Made by a program: the position numbers and the translations under genes | IMG/VR virus record: IMGVR_UViG_3300036939_000018 | Coordinates: 1-59,205 of that record | Strand: one strand, 5' to 3' | DNA from: a virus | Length of the DNA stretch: 59,205 nt | The notes under the pieces: generated by a model | Databases searched by the model: none | What the model was told of the DNA's origin: nothing | The model's input: only the letters and a program-made list of their open reading frames with translations | In this document: positions 16,065 through 24,326 of the stretch, piece by piece | How positions within the stretch are numbered: position 1 is the stretch's first letter | Layout: each line of letters starts with the position of its first letter

Positions 16065-19000
16065 ATGACCAGACCTTTTGTCAGTCTTCATTGTCACTCT
16101 GAATACTCCCTGCTCGATGGTTTGTCTAAAGTTAAGGAGCTAGTAAAGCGGGCCAAGGAACTCAATCATCCAGCAATCGCCCTAACAGATCATGGTGTGA
16201 TGCATGGTTCTATAGAGTTGTATCGTAATGGCCTTGATGAGGATATAAAGCCCATCATTGGATGTGAAGCATACTTAAGAGATTTCGCAATCACAAGCCG
16301 CCTCAAAGACTTCTCAGGTGATGGAGATTACAAAGTTAAAGATCGATACCACCAGTTGGTCTTGGCTCAAAATCCAACTGGGTATAAAAATCTCTGTAAG
16401 TTGACCAGCATTGCTCATTTGGGAGAAGGCAGGGGAGCTAAAACTTCAACCGCTGAAACCTCAACCAAACATAAAGGCTGGATAACCCTAGAGGAGTTAG
16501 AGCAGTATTCAGAAGGGCTAATCATCACAAGCGGATGTATGGCTGGGATTATCCCCCAATGTCTTAAGGCAGGAAACCCAGAGTTAGCCGATCAAATAGT
16601 CGAATGGTATAAGAAGGTGTTTGGCGATCGCTTCTACATTGAAATTCAAGACCACGCCGCTAATGATGGTAGTCGCGAACTCAACTTACAACTAGTAGCG
16701 CTGGCCCAAAAGCATCAAGTAGCCATTGTTGCAACAGCAGACAATCACTACACAAAGCCTTGCGATAAGTCGGCGCATGATGCTTTGTTGTGTATCAACA
16801 CCAAGAAGCTTCTCTCGGATGAGAAAAGAATGAGGTATGAGGGAGCTTACTGGCTTCCTACGGGCGATGAGATGCTGGAAAGGTTATCTGCTTATCTGCC
16901 CTATGAGATCGCCTTAGAGGCGATTGAGAACACCGTTAAATTGGCAAAGCAAGTAGAAGATTACAAGTTGTTTCGCAAACCGACGCCCCCCCGTTTTTCA
17001 TTGCCTGAAGGTTATGATACTCCAGAATTTTATGTTGAAGAATTGGCTTATAAGGGACTAAGAAACCGTTTTAAAGGATCGTTACCTCCTCAAGAATATC
17101 TTGAGAGAATCGACTATGAACTGAGCATTGTCAATCAAATGGGCTTTGCTGAATACTTTGCAATAGTTGAGGATTTATGCTCGTTTGCTCGTTCTAAAAA
17201 TATCTGGTTAGGTATAGGTAGAGGTTCTGTCGGAGGTTCTCTCGTAGCTTATGCAATGGGAATCACTAATATTGATCCTATTCCGCATGGGCTACTCTTT
17301 GAGCGCTTTCTTAATCCCGAACGACGTTCCATGCCTGATATTGATACAGACGTTTGTCAAGAACGACGGGGGGAGCTTATAGCTTATTTGTCGGAAAAGT
17401 ATGGTCTTAAGTATGTCGCTCAAATTGCAACTTTTGGAGAAATGAAAAGCTCTTCTGCTCTCAAAAATACAGCACGAGTCTACAACGCACAGTATCAGCA
17501 GTTCAATGAAATCACTAAAGGGATTCCAAAAGTTCGTGGAAAAGTTCCAACCCTTGAGAAACTCATCTCTGACAGAGACACTTATGCAGAGTTTTACGAC
17601 TTATACAGCAACGATAAACTCTTATTAGATGAAGAAGGGCAAAAAACTGTAAGTTTTAAGGCTGTTGTTGATACTGCTATAAGCTTGTCTGGAACGGTCT
17701 GTAGTGTTGGCATTCATGCGGCCGGAGTAGTTATAGGCTGGTGCCCTCTTGATGAAGTCATGCCCTTAATGAAAGGTTCAGAGGGGGAAATAGTTTCGCA
17801 ATATCAGATGCAGGACGTAGAAGACTTAGGACTCATTAAGTTTGACGTTCTTGGTCTTAAGACACTTACTGTAATGAGAAAAGCAATCGAAGCAATAGAG
17901 CGAGTCGAACAAGAAGTAATTAATCTTGATGAAATTAATTACAATGACAGTCGTGTTTTTAGGTTTCTCGGAAGTGGTAAAACTGATGGCATTTTTCAAT
18001 TCGAGGGATATGGTGGAGACATATTAAGAGGCATACAACCTAAAAATTTAAATGACGTTAGCGCGGCAAACACTCTAAATAGACCACAATGTACCGATAA
18101 AGAAATAGATATTGCTTACATTAAGCGCTCACAAGGGATAGAGCCAATATCTTATTTGATTCCAGCTCTTGAGCCAATCCTTAAAGAGACATTAGGGCTT
18201 CCTATCAACCAAGAACAACTCCTCAGAATATGCTGTGACATAGCAGGATTCAGTTTAGGCGAAGCTGACAATATACGTCGAGGGATTGGCAAGAAAGATT
18301 TAACTAAGATAGCCGCACTAGAACAACAATTTCTAGAAGGTTGCGCCCGTAATTGGCATGATGAAGCTGTAGCTAAAGAACTCTTTAGTGTCATTCGTGC
18401 GGGTTCTGAATATGGTTTCAATAAGTCTCATTCAATGGCTTATGGTATTATTGCCTACCAAACTGCATGGCTAAAGTACTACTATTATGCCTATTTCATG
18501 GCAGCTCTTATAAGCCTGGAAAAGGTTACTAAAAAGAAAAAACACGAGGATGACACGAATAAACGCACACAATATATCATTAACGCAAAAAAAGAGGGGG
18601 TAGTCTTTTTGCCTCCGCACATCAATGAGTCTGATCGAGATTTTTTAGTACTAGACTCTCTCACTATACGATGGGGTTTAACAGCTATAACTGGCGTCGG
18701 AGACACCCTTATAGATGCAATCGTTTTAGAGAGACAATACAACGGTGCGTTTAAGGATTGGAACGATTTCAATAAGCGAGTAAAAACCAATAAAAAAAGC
18801 TTAACTGCTCTAGTAAAATCTGGTGCGCTTGACTGTCTAGGACTTAACAGAAGGCAGATGCTTGAATATAAGCCAATCATGACGGCCTATAAAAAAGCTA
18901 AAGAAGACAGAGCTAAAGAGCTTTTGAAGTGGCAGAAAGAAGCTGATAAAATTACATCTGAACCATCTACCAGCAAGAAAAAGAAGAAAAACAGCCAAGA

Positions 19001-19490
19001 CGCAATACAGGACACGCTTAAAGAGTTAGATTTAATCTTGGAAAAAATCTCAGAATTTAAAGAGCCTCTACCAGTACCTAGTATTGAGTCTATTAAAGAC
19101 TTTTCGCTGTCTGAAAAACTTAAAGGAGAAAAAGAAGTGTTAGGGCTTTATGCATCAGGGCACCCACTAGATAGCTATAAGGTAGGATGCAACCCGTTCA
19201 ATGAGGTTGTCAAAAACAAACTGTTCATTAGCACTGTGCTAATCACTAGCGTTCGAGAAACCAATTCTAAGAATGGCACGATGGCATATTGTACCATTGA
19301 AGACAAAGAAGGGGCGACTATGACCCTTAAAGTGTTCAATGAAAAATGGATACTCTATAAGTCAATCTTGAGGGTTGACTCTATTCTGAGCATTACAGCG
19401 AAAGCTCAAATTTGGGAGAAGCGCTTAGAATTAATACTTGAAGCAGCATTGATTCCCACTAAAAACACTGAGGAAGAAGACGAGTTTTAA
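16065..19490 (+). CDS. dnaE: DNA polymerase III alpha subunit (1141 aa)
   Basis: Replicative C-family polymerase. The PHP domain starts with HCHSEYSLLDG (residues 9-19) and LTDHGVMHG. The palm has GRGSVGGSLVAYAMGIT (about 383-399), SMPDIDTD with catalytic aspartates (about 423-430) and KFDVLGLKTLT with the third aspartate (about 590). EVLGLYASGHPLDSY precedes an OB fold at about 1045-1120. The length is close to bacterial DnaE, so it looks complete. A lysine-rich linker (KKKKKN) near residue 975 is phage-specific. The gene has its own upstream region with two elements and a terminator behind it. Confidence 0.93.
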   Translation: MTRPFVSLHCHSEYSLLDGLSKVKELVKRAKELNHPAIALTDHGVMHGSIELYRNGLDEDIKPIIGCEAYLRDFAITSRLKDFSGDGDYKVKDRYHQLVLAQNPTGYKNLCKLTSIAHLGEGRGAKTSTAETSTKHKGWITLEELEQYSEGLIITSGCMAGIIPQCLKAGNPELADQIVEWYKKVFGDRFYIEIQDHAANDGSRELNLQLVALAQKHQVAIVATADNHYTKPCDKSAHDALLCINTKKLLSDEKRMRYEGAYWLPTGDEMLERLSAYLPYEIALEAIENTVKLAKQVEDYKLFRKPTPPRFSLPEGYDTPEFYVEELAYKGLRNRFKGSLPPQEYLERIDYELSIVNQMGFAEYFAIVEDLCSFARSKNIWLGIGRGSVGGSLVAYAMGITNIDPIPHGLLFERFLNPERRSMPDIDTDVCQERRGELIAYLSEKYGLKYVAQIATFGEMKSSSALKNTARVYNAQYQQFNEITKGIPKVRGKVPTLEKLISDRDTYAEFYDLYSNDKLLLDEEGQKTVSFKAVVDTAISLSGTVCSVGIHAAGVVIGWCPLDEVMPLMKGSEGEIVSQYQMQDVEDLGLIKFDVLGLKTLTVMRKAIEAIERVEQEVINLDEINYNDSRVFRFLGSGKTDGIFQFEGYGGDILRGIQPKNLNDVSAANTLNRPQCTDKEIDIAYIKRSQGIEPISYLIPALEPILKETLGLPINQEQLLRICCDIAGFSLGEADNIRRGIGKKDLTKIAALEQQFLEGCARNWHDEAVAKELFSVIRAGSEYGFNKSHSMAYGIIAYQTAWLKYYYYAYFMAALISLEKVTKKKKHEDDTNKRTQYIINAKKEGVVFLPPHINESDRDFLVLDSLTIRWGLTAITGVGDTLIDAIVLERQYNGAFKDWNDFNKRVKTNKKSLTALVKSGALDCLGLNRRQMLEYKPIMTAYKKAKEDRAKELLKWQKEADKITSEPSTSKKKKKNSQDAIQDTLKELDLILEKISEFKEPLPVPSIESIKDFSLSEKLKGEKEVLGLYASGHPLDSYKVGCNPFNEVVKNKLFISTVLITSVRETNSKNGTMAYCTIEDKEGATMTLKVFNEKWILYKSILRVDSILSITAKAQIWEKRLELILEAALIPTKNTEEEDEF

Positions 19491-19509
19491 CCCTGATTGC
19501 AATTAATCC

Positions 19510-19541
19510 CTAACAAGTGGCAGCCGCCACTTGTTTTTTAT
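19510..19541 (+). terminator. Terminator of the polymerase gene
   Basis: AACAAGTGGC and GCCACTTGTT pair around AGCC and are followed by a T-run. Confidence 0.85.
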
Positions 19542-19601
19542 AGAGGGTCAATATTGACGTTTTAAACCTACAATGAAAGAAGGAGAACAAAGTATAAAAC
19601 A

Positions 19602-20021
19602 ATGACTACTGATTTATTTGTACTAACGCAAGCATCGGCACTTCATTCAAAAATAGGTCAAAGCAGTTATTTTTTAAAGAGCCTGAAAGAGTCAGCATCA
19701 ATTCACACTTTATTCCAAATTGCAACAGAGTTAAGACTTTGTCAAACTTGGATAAGTGAAATTGAACAAATAGAAAATAAGATTGCTGAAATTGTAAAAC
19801 GGGATTACTTAAATATTTTCACTGATCAAGTTCAGTATGCAGATGAAGTTAAGAAATTTGAAAGCAAGCTAGACCGCTTGATTGACTTGGGTCGTAACTT
19901 AGACAACAGAATAGGATTAACCACACTTAGTGAATCAATAGATACTATTTGGGCATTGAACCGCAACATCCAGAGAGAAGTCGATTCTGCTTTAGAAGAT
20001 TTGAATAAAGAGAATACTTAA
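19602..20021 (+). CDS. Hypothetical helical protein (139 aa)
   Basis: Almost entirely helical, with heptad-like stretches at about residues 50-70 (IEQIENKIAEIVKR) and 83-130. No family recognised. TTGACGTTTTAA lies 45 bases upstream and AAGGAG at about 19579-19584, so it has its own promoter and ribosome site, though the ribosome-site spacing to ATG 19602 is long. Confidence 0.55.
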   Translation: MTTDLFVLTQASALHSKIGQSSYFLKSLKESASIHTLFQIATELRLCQTWISEIEQIENKIAEIVKRDYLNIFTDQVQYADEVKKFESKLDRLIDLGRNLDNRIGLTTLSESIDTIWALNRNIQREVDSALEDLNKENT

Positions 20022-20089
20022 ATTTACTTTAGCCTTAAGTAGAAGTCCTCTAACGTTAGGCAGACTTGATTTCTTATGTGTATCTTTAC

Positions 20090-20408
20090 CTAGAAACTCG
20101 AATCCCCTCCCCCACAATCATGAGAGTCTGATGAGTGGGAATGATGACTTGATGAATCGTGGCTGTGGTGATGGTTAGAAGAACTACCAGAATCAGCACT
20201 GTGATGGTGTTTTGCAGGTTCGCTTAATATCTCTGCTGTATTAACCATGCTATTCAGCGTTTGCTGGTTGGCGTCGGCAAGTTGGCGTTTAGTATCAGCT
20301 TACTTCTGAGTCTTTCATACGTGTCCAACCTTGAGCATTCTCTTTAACAATGGCTTGCAGACTATTAACCTTATGAACGTTGCTGTCAGGATCTCTCATG
20401 TATGGCAT
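20090..20408 (-). pseudogene. Broken gene with histidine-rich tail
   Basis: Reading from ATG 20408, a helical N terminus (MPYMRDPDSNVHKVNSLQA) runs into a stop after KDSEVS. Removing four bases (GTAA, near 20300) restores one frame: ADTKRQLADANQQTLNSMV and then a His/Ser-rich tail ending CGGGDSSF. So a roughly 100-residue protein appears disrupted by a four-base insertion. A sequencing error or true decay cannot be told apart from this sequence. Confidence 0.55.
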
Positions 20409-20418
20409 AGTGTTTCTA

Positions 20419-20976
20419 CTAAAAACAATTTGACTGCTTAAGTTTAGGCTTTCTTAATCTTGGTGTCCATGCAGGATGCTCGTAGTTTTGCTTTAGCCAG
20501 TTGTACCCGTCTCTTACATAAAAAGCATCGTTCAAAGCATTATGAGGTCTGGTTGTCTGTTTTGGTAACTCAACCCCCAGATCGTCAGCCCATTGTTTTA
20601 TATCATAAGTAATCCAAGGAAGACTTTTGGGCCTGTCAACCATTCTTCCAAAACGCTGAGCCAAGCAAACATGATCATAGTCTGCATAATCAGCAATCAG
20701 TACAATATCATTGCTGCCAACATAATTGAAATATTCTAAAATTTGATTACCAATTTTATCTTGTGCAACAGGCCATGGTAAAAAAACGTGAGGCCCTGGT
20801 ACTTCAGACGCCATGTTGTTTAATACGTTCTCTTTTAGCCAATCAGTTGCTAAGTCTTGACGATAATCACTGTTCATTAAGTATAGGTGCTTATCATCTT
20901 CTGACACCATTCCCAGAGAAATAGGAACAATTGTTTCACCGTTCTCTTCAAATTCCCAATCATAAAATATTTTCAC
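20419..20976 (-). CDS. 3'-5' exoribonuclease, Rv2179c-like DEDDh family (185 aa)
   Basis: Starts MKIFYDWEFEENGETIVPISLGMV, the D-x-E motif of DEDDh nucleases in the form typical of the Rv2179c family. Middle ADYADYDHVCLAQRFGRMVDRP carries the second aspartate, LPWITYDIKQW a conserved strand, and RPHNALNDAFYV the final H-x(4)-D. Predicted to trim RNA 3' ends or nick structured nucleic acid using two metals. Overlaps the next gene start by four bases. Confidence 0.75.
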   Translation of the reverse strand: MKIFYDWEFEENGETIVPISLGMVSEDDKHLYLMNSDYRQDLATDWLKENVLNNMASEVPGPHVFLPWPVAQDKIGNQILEYFNYVGSNDIVLIADYADYDHVCLAQRFGRMVDRPKSLPWITYDIKQWADDLGVELPKQTTRPHNALNDAFYVRDGYNWLKQNYEHPAWTPRLRKPKLKQSNCF

Positions 20977-21161
20977 TCGTATTCCTCCGTAAATATAATT
21001 GTATGACTATGGGCAAACAATTCACTCAAAGACAATGAGCCTACAGATTCTATACGATGCCAAAACATAGGACGCTCTCCTAAATCAATTCTTAAATAGA
21101 CCCAAGTGCCACGTCTTAATTTTCGATACCATTGGAAATTAGAAAGACAAATGTCAAACAT
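20973..21161 (-). CDS. Small hypothetical protein (62 aa)
   Basis: Aromatic- and arginine-rich (FQWYRKLRRGTWVYLRIDLG). Translationally coupled with the exoribonuclease downstream through a four-base overlap. Function unknown. Confidence 0.55.
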   Translation of the reverse strand: MFDICLSNFQWYRKLRRGTWVYLRIDLGERPMFWHRIESVGSLSLSELFAHSHTIIFTEEYE

Positions 21162-21171
21162 TTTTATAGGA

Positions 21172-21429
21172 TTAGCCTATAATTTTAAATTCTGCTATTT
21201 TGTGTCCATCTAAATAAATTTCCTCTTCTATTGGATTCCAAGAATCTTTATATATTCTCAAGAGCCTGTTATCAGCTACAGCTTTGTTAAGGTTGTCTTC
21301 GTTTTCAAATATTTGATGTAGTAACCTTTCTACAGCAATTTTATATTCATGATGTTTTTCTATCATCATGTCCATGCAAGTACTTATGAGAGGAATACTT
21401 TGTGAATGAATCCCTATAGGAAATGACAT
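21172..21429 (-). CDS. Hypothetical protein (85 aa)
   Basis: A mostly helical N-terminal half and a strand-rich C terminus (EEEIYLDGHKIAEFKI). First gene of the three-gene unit that ends with the exoribonuclease. A GGGAG ribosome site precedes it. Not recognised. Confidence 0.5.
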   Translation of the reverse strand: MSFPIGIHSQSIPLISTCMDMMIEKHHEYKIAVERLLHQIFENEDNLNKAVADNRLLRIYKDSWNPIEEEIYLDGHKIAEFKIIG

Positions 21430-21481
21430 ACTATAAAATCTCCCTTTTCAAGCAATACCTTTATTCTATCAGAACCAAGCA

Positions 21482-21508
21482 AAATACCCCAGGACTCTGG
21501 GGTATTTA
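21482..21508 (-). terminator. Terminator of the ferritin-like gene
   Basis: AAATACCCCAG pairs with CTGGGGTATTT around a four-base loop. Sits just past the stop of the 21533-22303 gene and before the leader of the next minus-strand unit. Confidence 0.75.
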
Positions 21509-21532
21509 AATTTTCTTATAGATGTTTTTTAT

Positions 21533-22303
21533 TTAATAACCTTGAAACCGATTTTCTGACTCGAATGGCGGTCTGTACCGTGGGACATTACTCCACTTGC
21601 TCAGCGCTGGTGCAATCTGACCGCTCACCACCAAATCCGATTGTTCTAAGAACCACTCTAAGCCGATTTTCCAGTGTTTCAGATAGCCATCACCTACAAT
21701 CCACCTGATAGTAGACTTTCGTAGTGCATTAAGGCTTACAGACGGCTTGTAGGAGTCTAGCTTGAGACGGTTACATACCGCTCGACCTACTGCCTGATGT
21801 CTTTGTTCATCTTGGCTAACTTTTTGTCCCACCCAACCTAAACTTAGTCCCCCTGCTCGTAACAACACTGGCAATGAGCATGGTACAAATACCCCAATCT
21901 CTAGCAGAGTTGCCTTGAGTAGTGGATGCCCCTCATCATCTTGCCACTGTTGGCTAAGTTGTTCAGCTTCTCTAAGATACTGTTCGCGTACAGGGTAAAC
22001 AGCGATCGCCTTCTTGAACTGTGCCAAGTGAACCGACTCGTCGGGAATGTTCGACTCAATCAGCTTCTCTGCAACCTCTGGGATCGAATTCTTGCCCTTA
22101 ATATCTGCTTTCCAACCTTCAGCCAGGTATGAGGCTACATCCACCTCTAAGACGATTGCAGAGGCTAGGATTCGTTCGAGTATCTCTGGCACATTATCTG
22201 TAGTTATAGGCAACGGCGTTGCTGTAAGAGTCTGAGGTTTCCAGTACTGTGGTATACCCTCAGAGTTACAACGCGCGTCATAGAGAGTTTGAAAGGTAGC
22301 CAT
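21533..22303 (-). CDS. Ferritin-like di-iron protein, candidate small R2-type subunit (256 aa)
   Basis: Four helices carry a di-iron ligand pattern: E53, E89-x-x-H92 (DESVH), E135 (LLEIGVF) and E166-x-x-H169 (QDEQRH). Spacings of 36, 43 and 31 residues resemble the ferritin superfamily. Extra R2-like features: DE-x-x-H in the last helix, Phe four residues after E135, and Phe96 at the position where ribonucleotide reductase R2 has its radical tyrosine. A reductase large-subunit-like gene lies 4 kb away. The protein is much shorter than a standard R2, so other di-iron oxidases are possible. Element copy 7 is upstream. Confidence 0.45.
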   Translation of the reverse strand: MATFQTLYDARCNSEGIPQYWKPQTLTATPLPITTDNVPEILERILASAIVLEVDVASYLAEGWKADIKGKNSIPEVAEKLIESNIPDESVHLAQFKKAIAVYPVREQYLREAEQLSQQWQDDEGHPLLKATLLEIGVFVPCSLPVLLRAGGLSLGWVGQKVSQDEQRHQAVGRAVCNRLKLDSYKPSVSLNALRKSTIRWIVGDGYLKHWKIGLEWFLEQSDLVVSGQIAPALSKWSNVPRYRPPFESENRFQGY

Positions 22304-22427
22304 AAAGCTGTCGCGTGTGGAGACTGTTAATCAGCATAGTGCTTTCTAAGTTTCAACGCACTAGCCCTAGCGGATTGGCAATATTGGAGATTAGCAGCCT
22401 AGAGGAATGTGATAACGGTAATTTTTT

Positions 22428-22553
22428 GGCGTTAGACTTGTGGTGCTGTAGGTGTATATAGGGAAGGTTTAACGCAAGTCGAAAGTCTTACAGAGTATAG
22501 AATTCAAGTCGATTACCATTGATACCATTGAGGGGTTCTTGAGGGCGATCCTC
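22428..22553 (-). repeat. Dispersed element, copy 7 (long class)
   Basis: On the minus strand GAGGATCGCCCTC opens and GTCTAACGCC closes; loop CTATATACAC. Points toward the ferritin-like gene. A terminator for the gene behind it sits at its right edge. Confidence 0.85.
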
Positions 22554-22556
22554 AAG

Positions 22557-22588
22557 AAAAAACCCCGGTCGTGATACCGGGGTTTTCT
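22557..22588 (-). terminator. Terminator of the DUF3850 gene
   Basis: AACCCCGGT and ACCGGGGTT pair around CGTGAT, with A-run left and T-run right, so it could work in both directions. Confidence 0.8.
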
Positions 22589-22604
22589 TAGTTATGAGAT
22601 TTAC

Positions 22605-22910
22605 CTATGGGTACGTCATCCAACGTTCTTTATCAAGAATAAAGTTAGGCTTCATACTGTTTACATCAAAACTAATTACACACCAACCTGGTTGTACACC
22701 TTCAACCTGGTTGTGAGTCAAGACATGTGTAATCTTAACTTCAATTTCATTGCCAGAAAAGGGATAGTAATCGCCCGGATCATATTCCTTTAAAGCCAAG
22801 GTGTCACCCACCTTAAAGTCTCGATCCAGTTTACTTACCACACAAGTCTTATGTCCGATTACGATGTCTCTGAAGAATGGCTCTATTGTTTTAAGTTCGT
22901 GAATTGTCAT
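22605..22910 (-). CDS. DUF3850 (ASCH/PUA-like) protein (101 aa)
   Basis: Starts MTIHELKTIEPFFRDIVIGH, continues with KLDRDFKVGDTLALKEYD and ends with a GWCVISFD strand, the DUF3850 pattern (M-x-IHELK, DF-x-VGD-x-L-x-L-EYD). This is a small ASCH-type RNA- or nucleotide-binding fold common in phages. The frame is open for 51 more codons upstream, but a full promoter (TTGACA-17-TAGAAT) lies inside that stretch, so ATG 22910 is the likely start. Confidence 0.75.
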   Translation of the reverse strand: MTIHELKTIEPFFRDIVIGHKTCVVSKLDRDFKVGDTLALKEYDPGDYYPFSGNEIEVKITHVLTHNQVEGVQPGWCVISFDVNSMKPNFILDKERWMTYP

Positions 22911-22935
22911 TAATCTAAATTTGTGACTTCTCTCA

Positions 22936-22964
22936 ATTCTATTGACGTTTTCACAACTTGTCAA
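22936..22964 (-). promoter_or_regulatory. Promoter of the DUF3850 gene
   Basis: On the minus strand TTGACA, 17 bases (AGTTGTGAAAACGTCAA), TAGAAT. The spacer ends with ACGTCAA as in other promoters of this window. Nearly identical to the MazG-like gene promoter at 24081-24109. Confidence 0.7.
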
Positions 22965-23063
22965 GTCTCCCTGCTTCCCAAAATAATGCTCAGAATCGCC
23001 AGTTTTGCTGCTCGCCTCAAAAAATTTGTGCTTAGTCGGTTTTGCTTGTGACACTAGAACCAT

Positions 23064-23340
23064 ATGGATTACAGCTTATAAAAATGCCAAAAACAATGTT
23101 CAATATAATGAAAGTGACGAAGAAACCGCTTAAGCATAAAAAATAAAATGCCTCAAACACTTGCTCTATAAGTGTTTGAGTCAGCGCATTGGCTGTGACA
23201 CTACTACTGCATACGTCTGAAGTGAAACCGACACAGTGTCACAGCCTAGAACCCTGATTCTCTTGTGTCACGGTACAGCAGTTTTGAAGAGTTTGTGACA
23301 TCTTGACCAAAATCCTGTGATAACATCAATTATTAGTTAA
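23064..23340. promoter_or_regulatory. Intergenic region with two hairpins and TGTGACA boxes
   Basis: No gene was seen. It holds a hairpin CTCAAACACTT/AAGTGTTTGAG (23152-23180), a long inverted repeat GGCTGTGACACT/AGTGTCACAGCC (about 23191-23246), a palindrome GACACAGTGTC and further TGTGTCAC and TGTGACA boxes at about 23265 and 23294. The repeated box suggests a binding-site cluster, perhaps an operator or origin. Confidence 0.45.
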
Positions 23341-23541
23341 TCACCTTTCAGATTGTTTGGTAAGTCTAATCCTGTTTTGTTCATCTGCCAAGAAATTCTT
23401 TAAGCGATCAAATTCTGCTTCTAATATTTCTTTGGTAACGTCCCATTGAATTCCAATCTCTTTGGCAGCTAGCGGGATTATTGTCCATGACATACCAGGG
23501 TGGAGCTTTTCTAATTCTCTACGAGCTTGTGGTAATTGCAT
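23341..23541 (-). CDS. Small hypothetical protein (66 aa)
   Basis: Helical, with LHPGMSWTIIPLAAKEIGIQW near the N terminus. Its start overlaps the stop of the MazG-like gene by one base, so both are likely co-translated. Unknown function. Confidence 0.55.
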   Translation of the reverse strand: MQLPQARRELEKLHPGMSWTIIPLAAKEIGIQWDVTKEILEAEFDRLKNFLADEQNRIRLTKQSER

Positions 23542-24047
23542 TAGCGCTTATCTCCTGAACCTCTTAACACATTACGACTCTTGCGATCGGTTAACTTGTT
23601 TATGTTCATCTGCATTACTTCTTCAATATTGCTGCCTACAGTTGGGTGTGAACTATTCCATTTAAGCTGCATAAAGGTCTGACTCATTGCATAGCGCAAC
23701 CGATAGTGATTCCTGTAGTCTAGGACTTTATCTAAAACACCTTCAGTTCTTATAATTAATTGATGACTACAGCGAACTAAGTCATTACCTTTTACAATGA
23801 CACGTGCGTTTAAAATGTCTTTGAGCGTCCACTTCTCTTCATGAGCCGCCATTGTTAGATAAGCTAAGCAATCCCCTAACTCAAGTAAATAACCCGTCTT
23901 ATCTAATCCTTCCCCTCTCATAGAGCGCTTTACCTTGCCCAATGCCTCACCCGCCTCTTCTGCCATCCCTACAGCGCAAAAGAGAAGATGATCGCAATCT
24001 GTAGGAGTAACCCATAGTTCTATGAGCTTGGCTTGATATTCGTCGAT
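23541..24047 (-). CDS. MazG-like nucleotide pyrophosphohydrolase (about 168 aa)
   Basis: EEAGEALGKVKR and LLELGDCLAYLTMAAHE form the E-x-x-E...E-x-x-D metal-binding signature of MazG-type enzymes, which hydrolyse NTPs or alarmones. The first helix of the fold (IDEYQAKLIELWVTPTDCD) is encoded upstream of the first ATG (23966), so the real start must be near 24047, yet no ATG, GTG or TTG exists there. An ATC follows an AGGA. Non-AUG initiation or a lost start codon are both possible. The C-terminal third is unique. Confidence 0.6.
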   Translation of the reverse strand: MDEYQAKLIELWVTPTDCDHLLFCAVGMAEEAGEALGKVKRSMRGEGLDKTGYLLELGDCLAYLTMAAHEEKWTLKDILNARVIVKGNDLVRCSHQLIIRTEGVLDKVLDYRNHYRLRYAMSQTFMQLKWNSSHPTVGSNIEEVMQMNINKLTDRKSRNVLRGSGDKR

Positions 24048-24080
24048 GTTCCTGGCTTGACGTTTTTATACTGCCTCTTG

Positions 24081-24109
24081 ATACTATTGACATTTTCACA
24101 ACTTGTCAA
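24081..24109 (-). promoter_or_regulatory. Promoter of the MazG-like gene
   Basis: TTGACA, 17 bases ending ATGTCAA, TAGTAT on the minus strand, about 35 bases before the proposed start. Near copy of the DUF3850 promoter. Confidence 0.65.
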
Positions 24110-24169
24110 GCAAACCAAAGATGCTGTTTTTGTTGCAACAGGAGTAAACGGCGTAACACGGTGGTAAAC

Positions 24170-24295
24170 AGCGTTAGCCCCCCATGTTGTTTATGAGTAT
24201 AGAAGGGACTCTAACGCCGGGGTGTGAGTCTGAAAGTGTTGTGCTGTAAGGATTTGGCGCTTACGGATGCCTCAAGGATATGGGGGGTGATCCTT
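24170..24295 (-). repeat. Dispersed element, copy 8 (long class)
   Basis: AAGGATC opens and CTAACGCT closes on the minus strand; loop CTATACTCAT; arms GCGTTAG and CTAACGC. Points to the MazG-like gene. A 72-codon open frame (24211-24429) runs through it but is probably not a gene. Confidence 0.85.
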
Positions 24296-24326
24296 TGTTC
24301 TTCTGTAATTGCATTATTTCCCACGC

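Noticed and set aside
22428-22553. Elements as REP sequences of a RAYT transposase
   Set aside because: REP hairpins are shorter and have a conserved GTAG-type tetranucleotide at the foot. None is seen here, and no such transposase is in the window.
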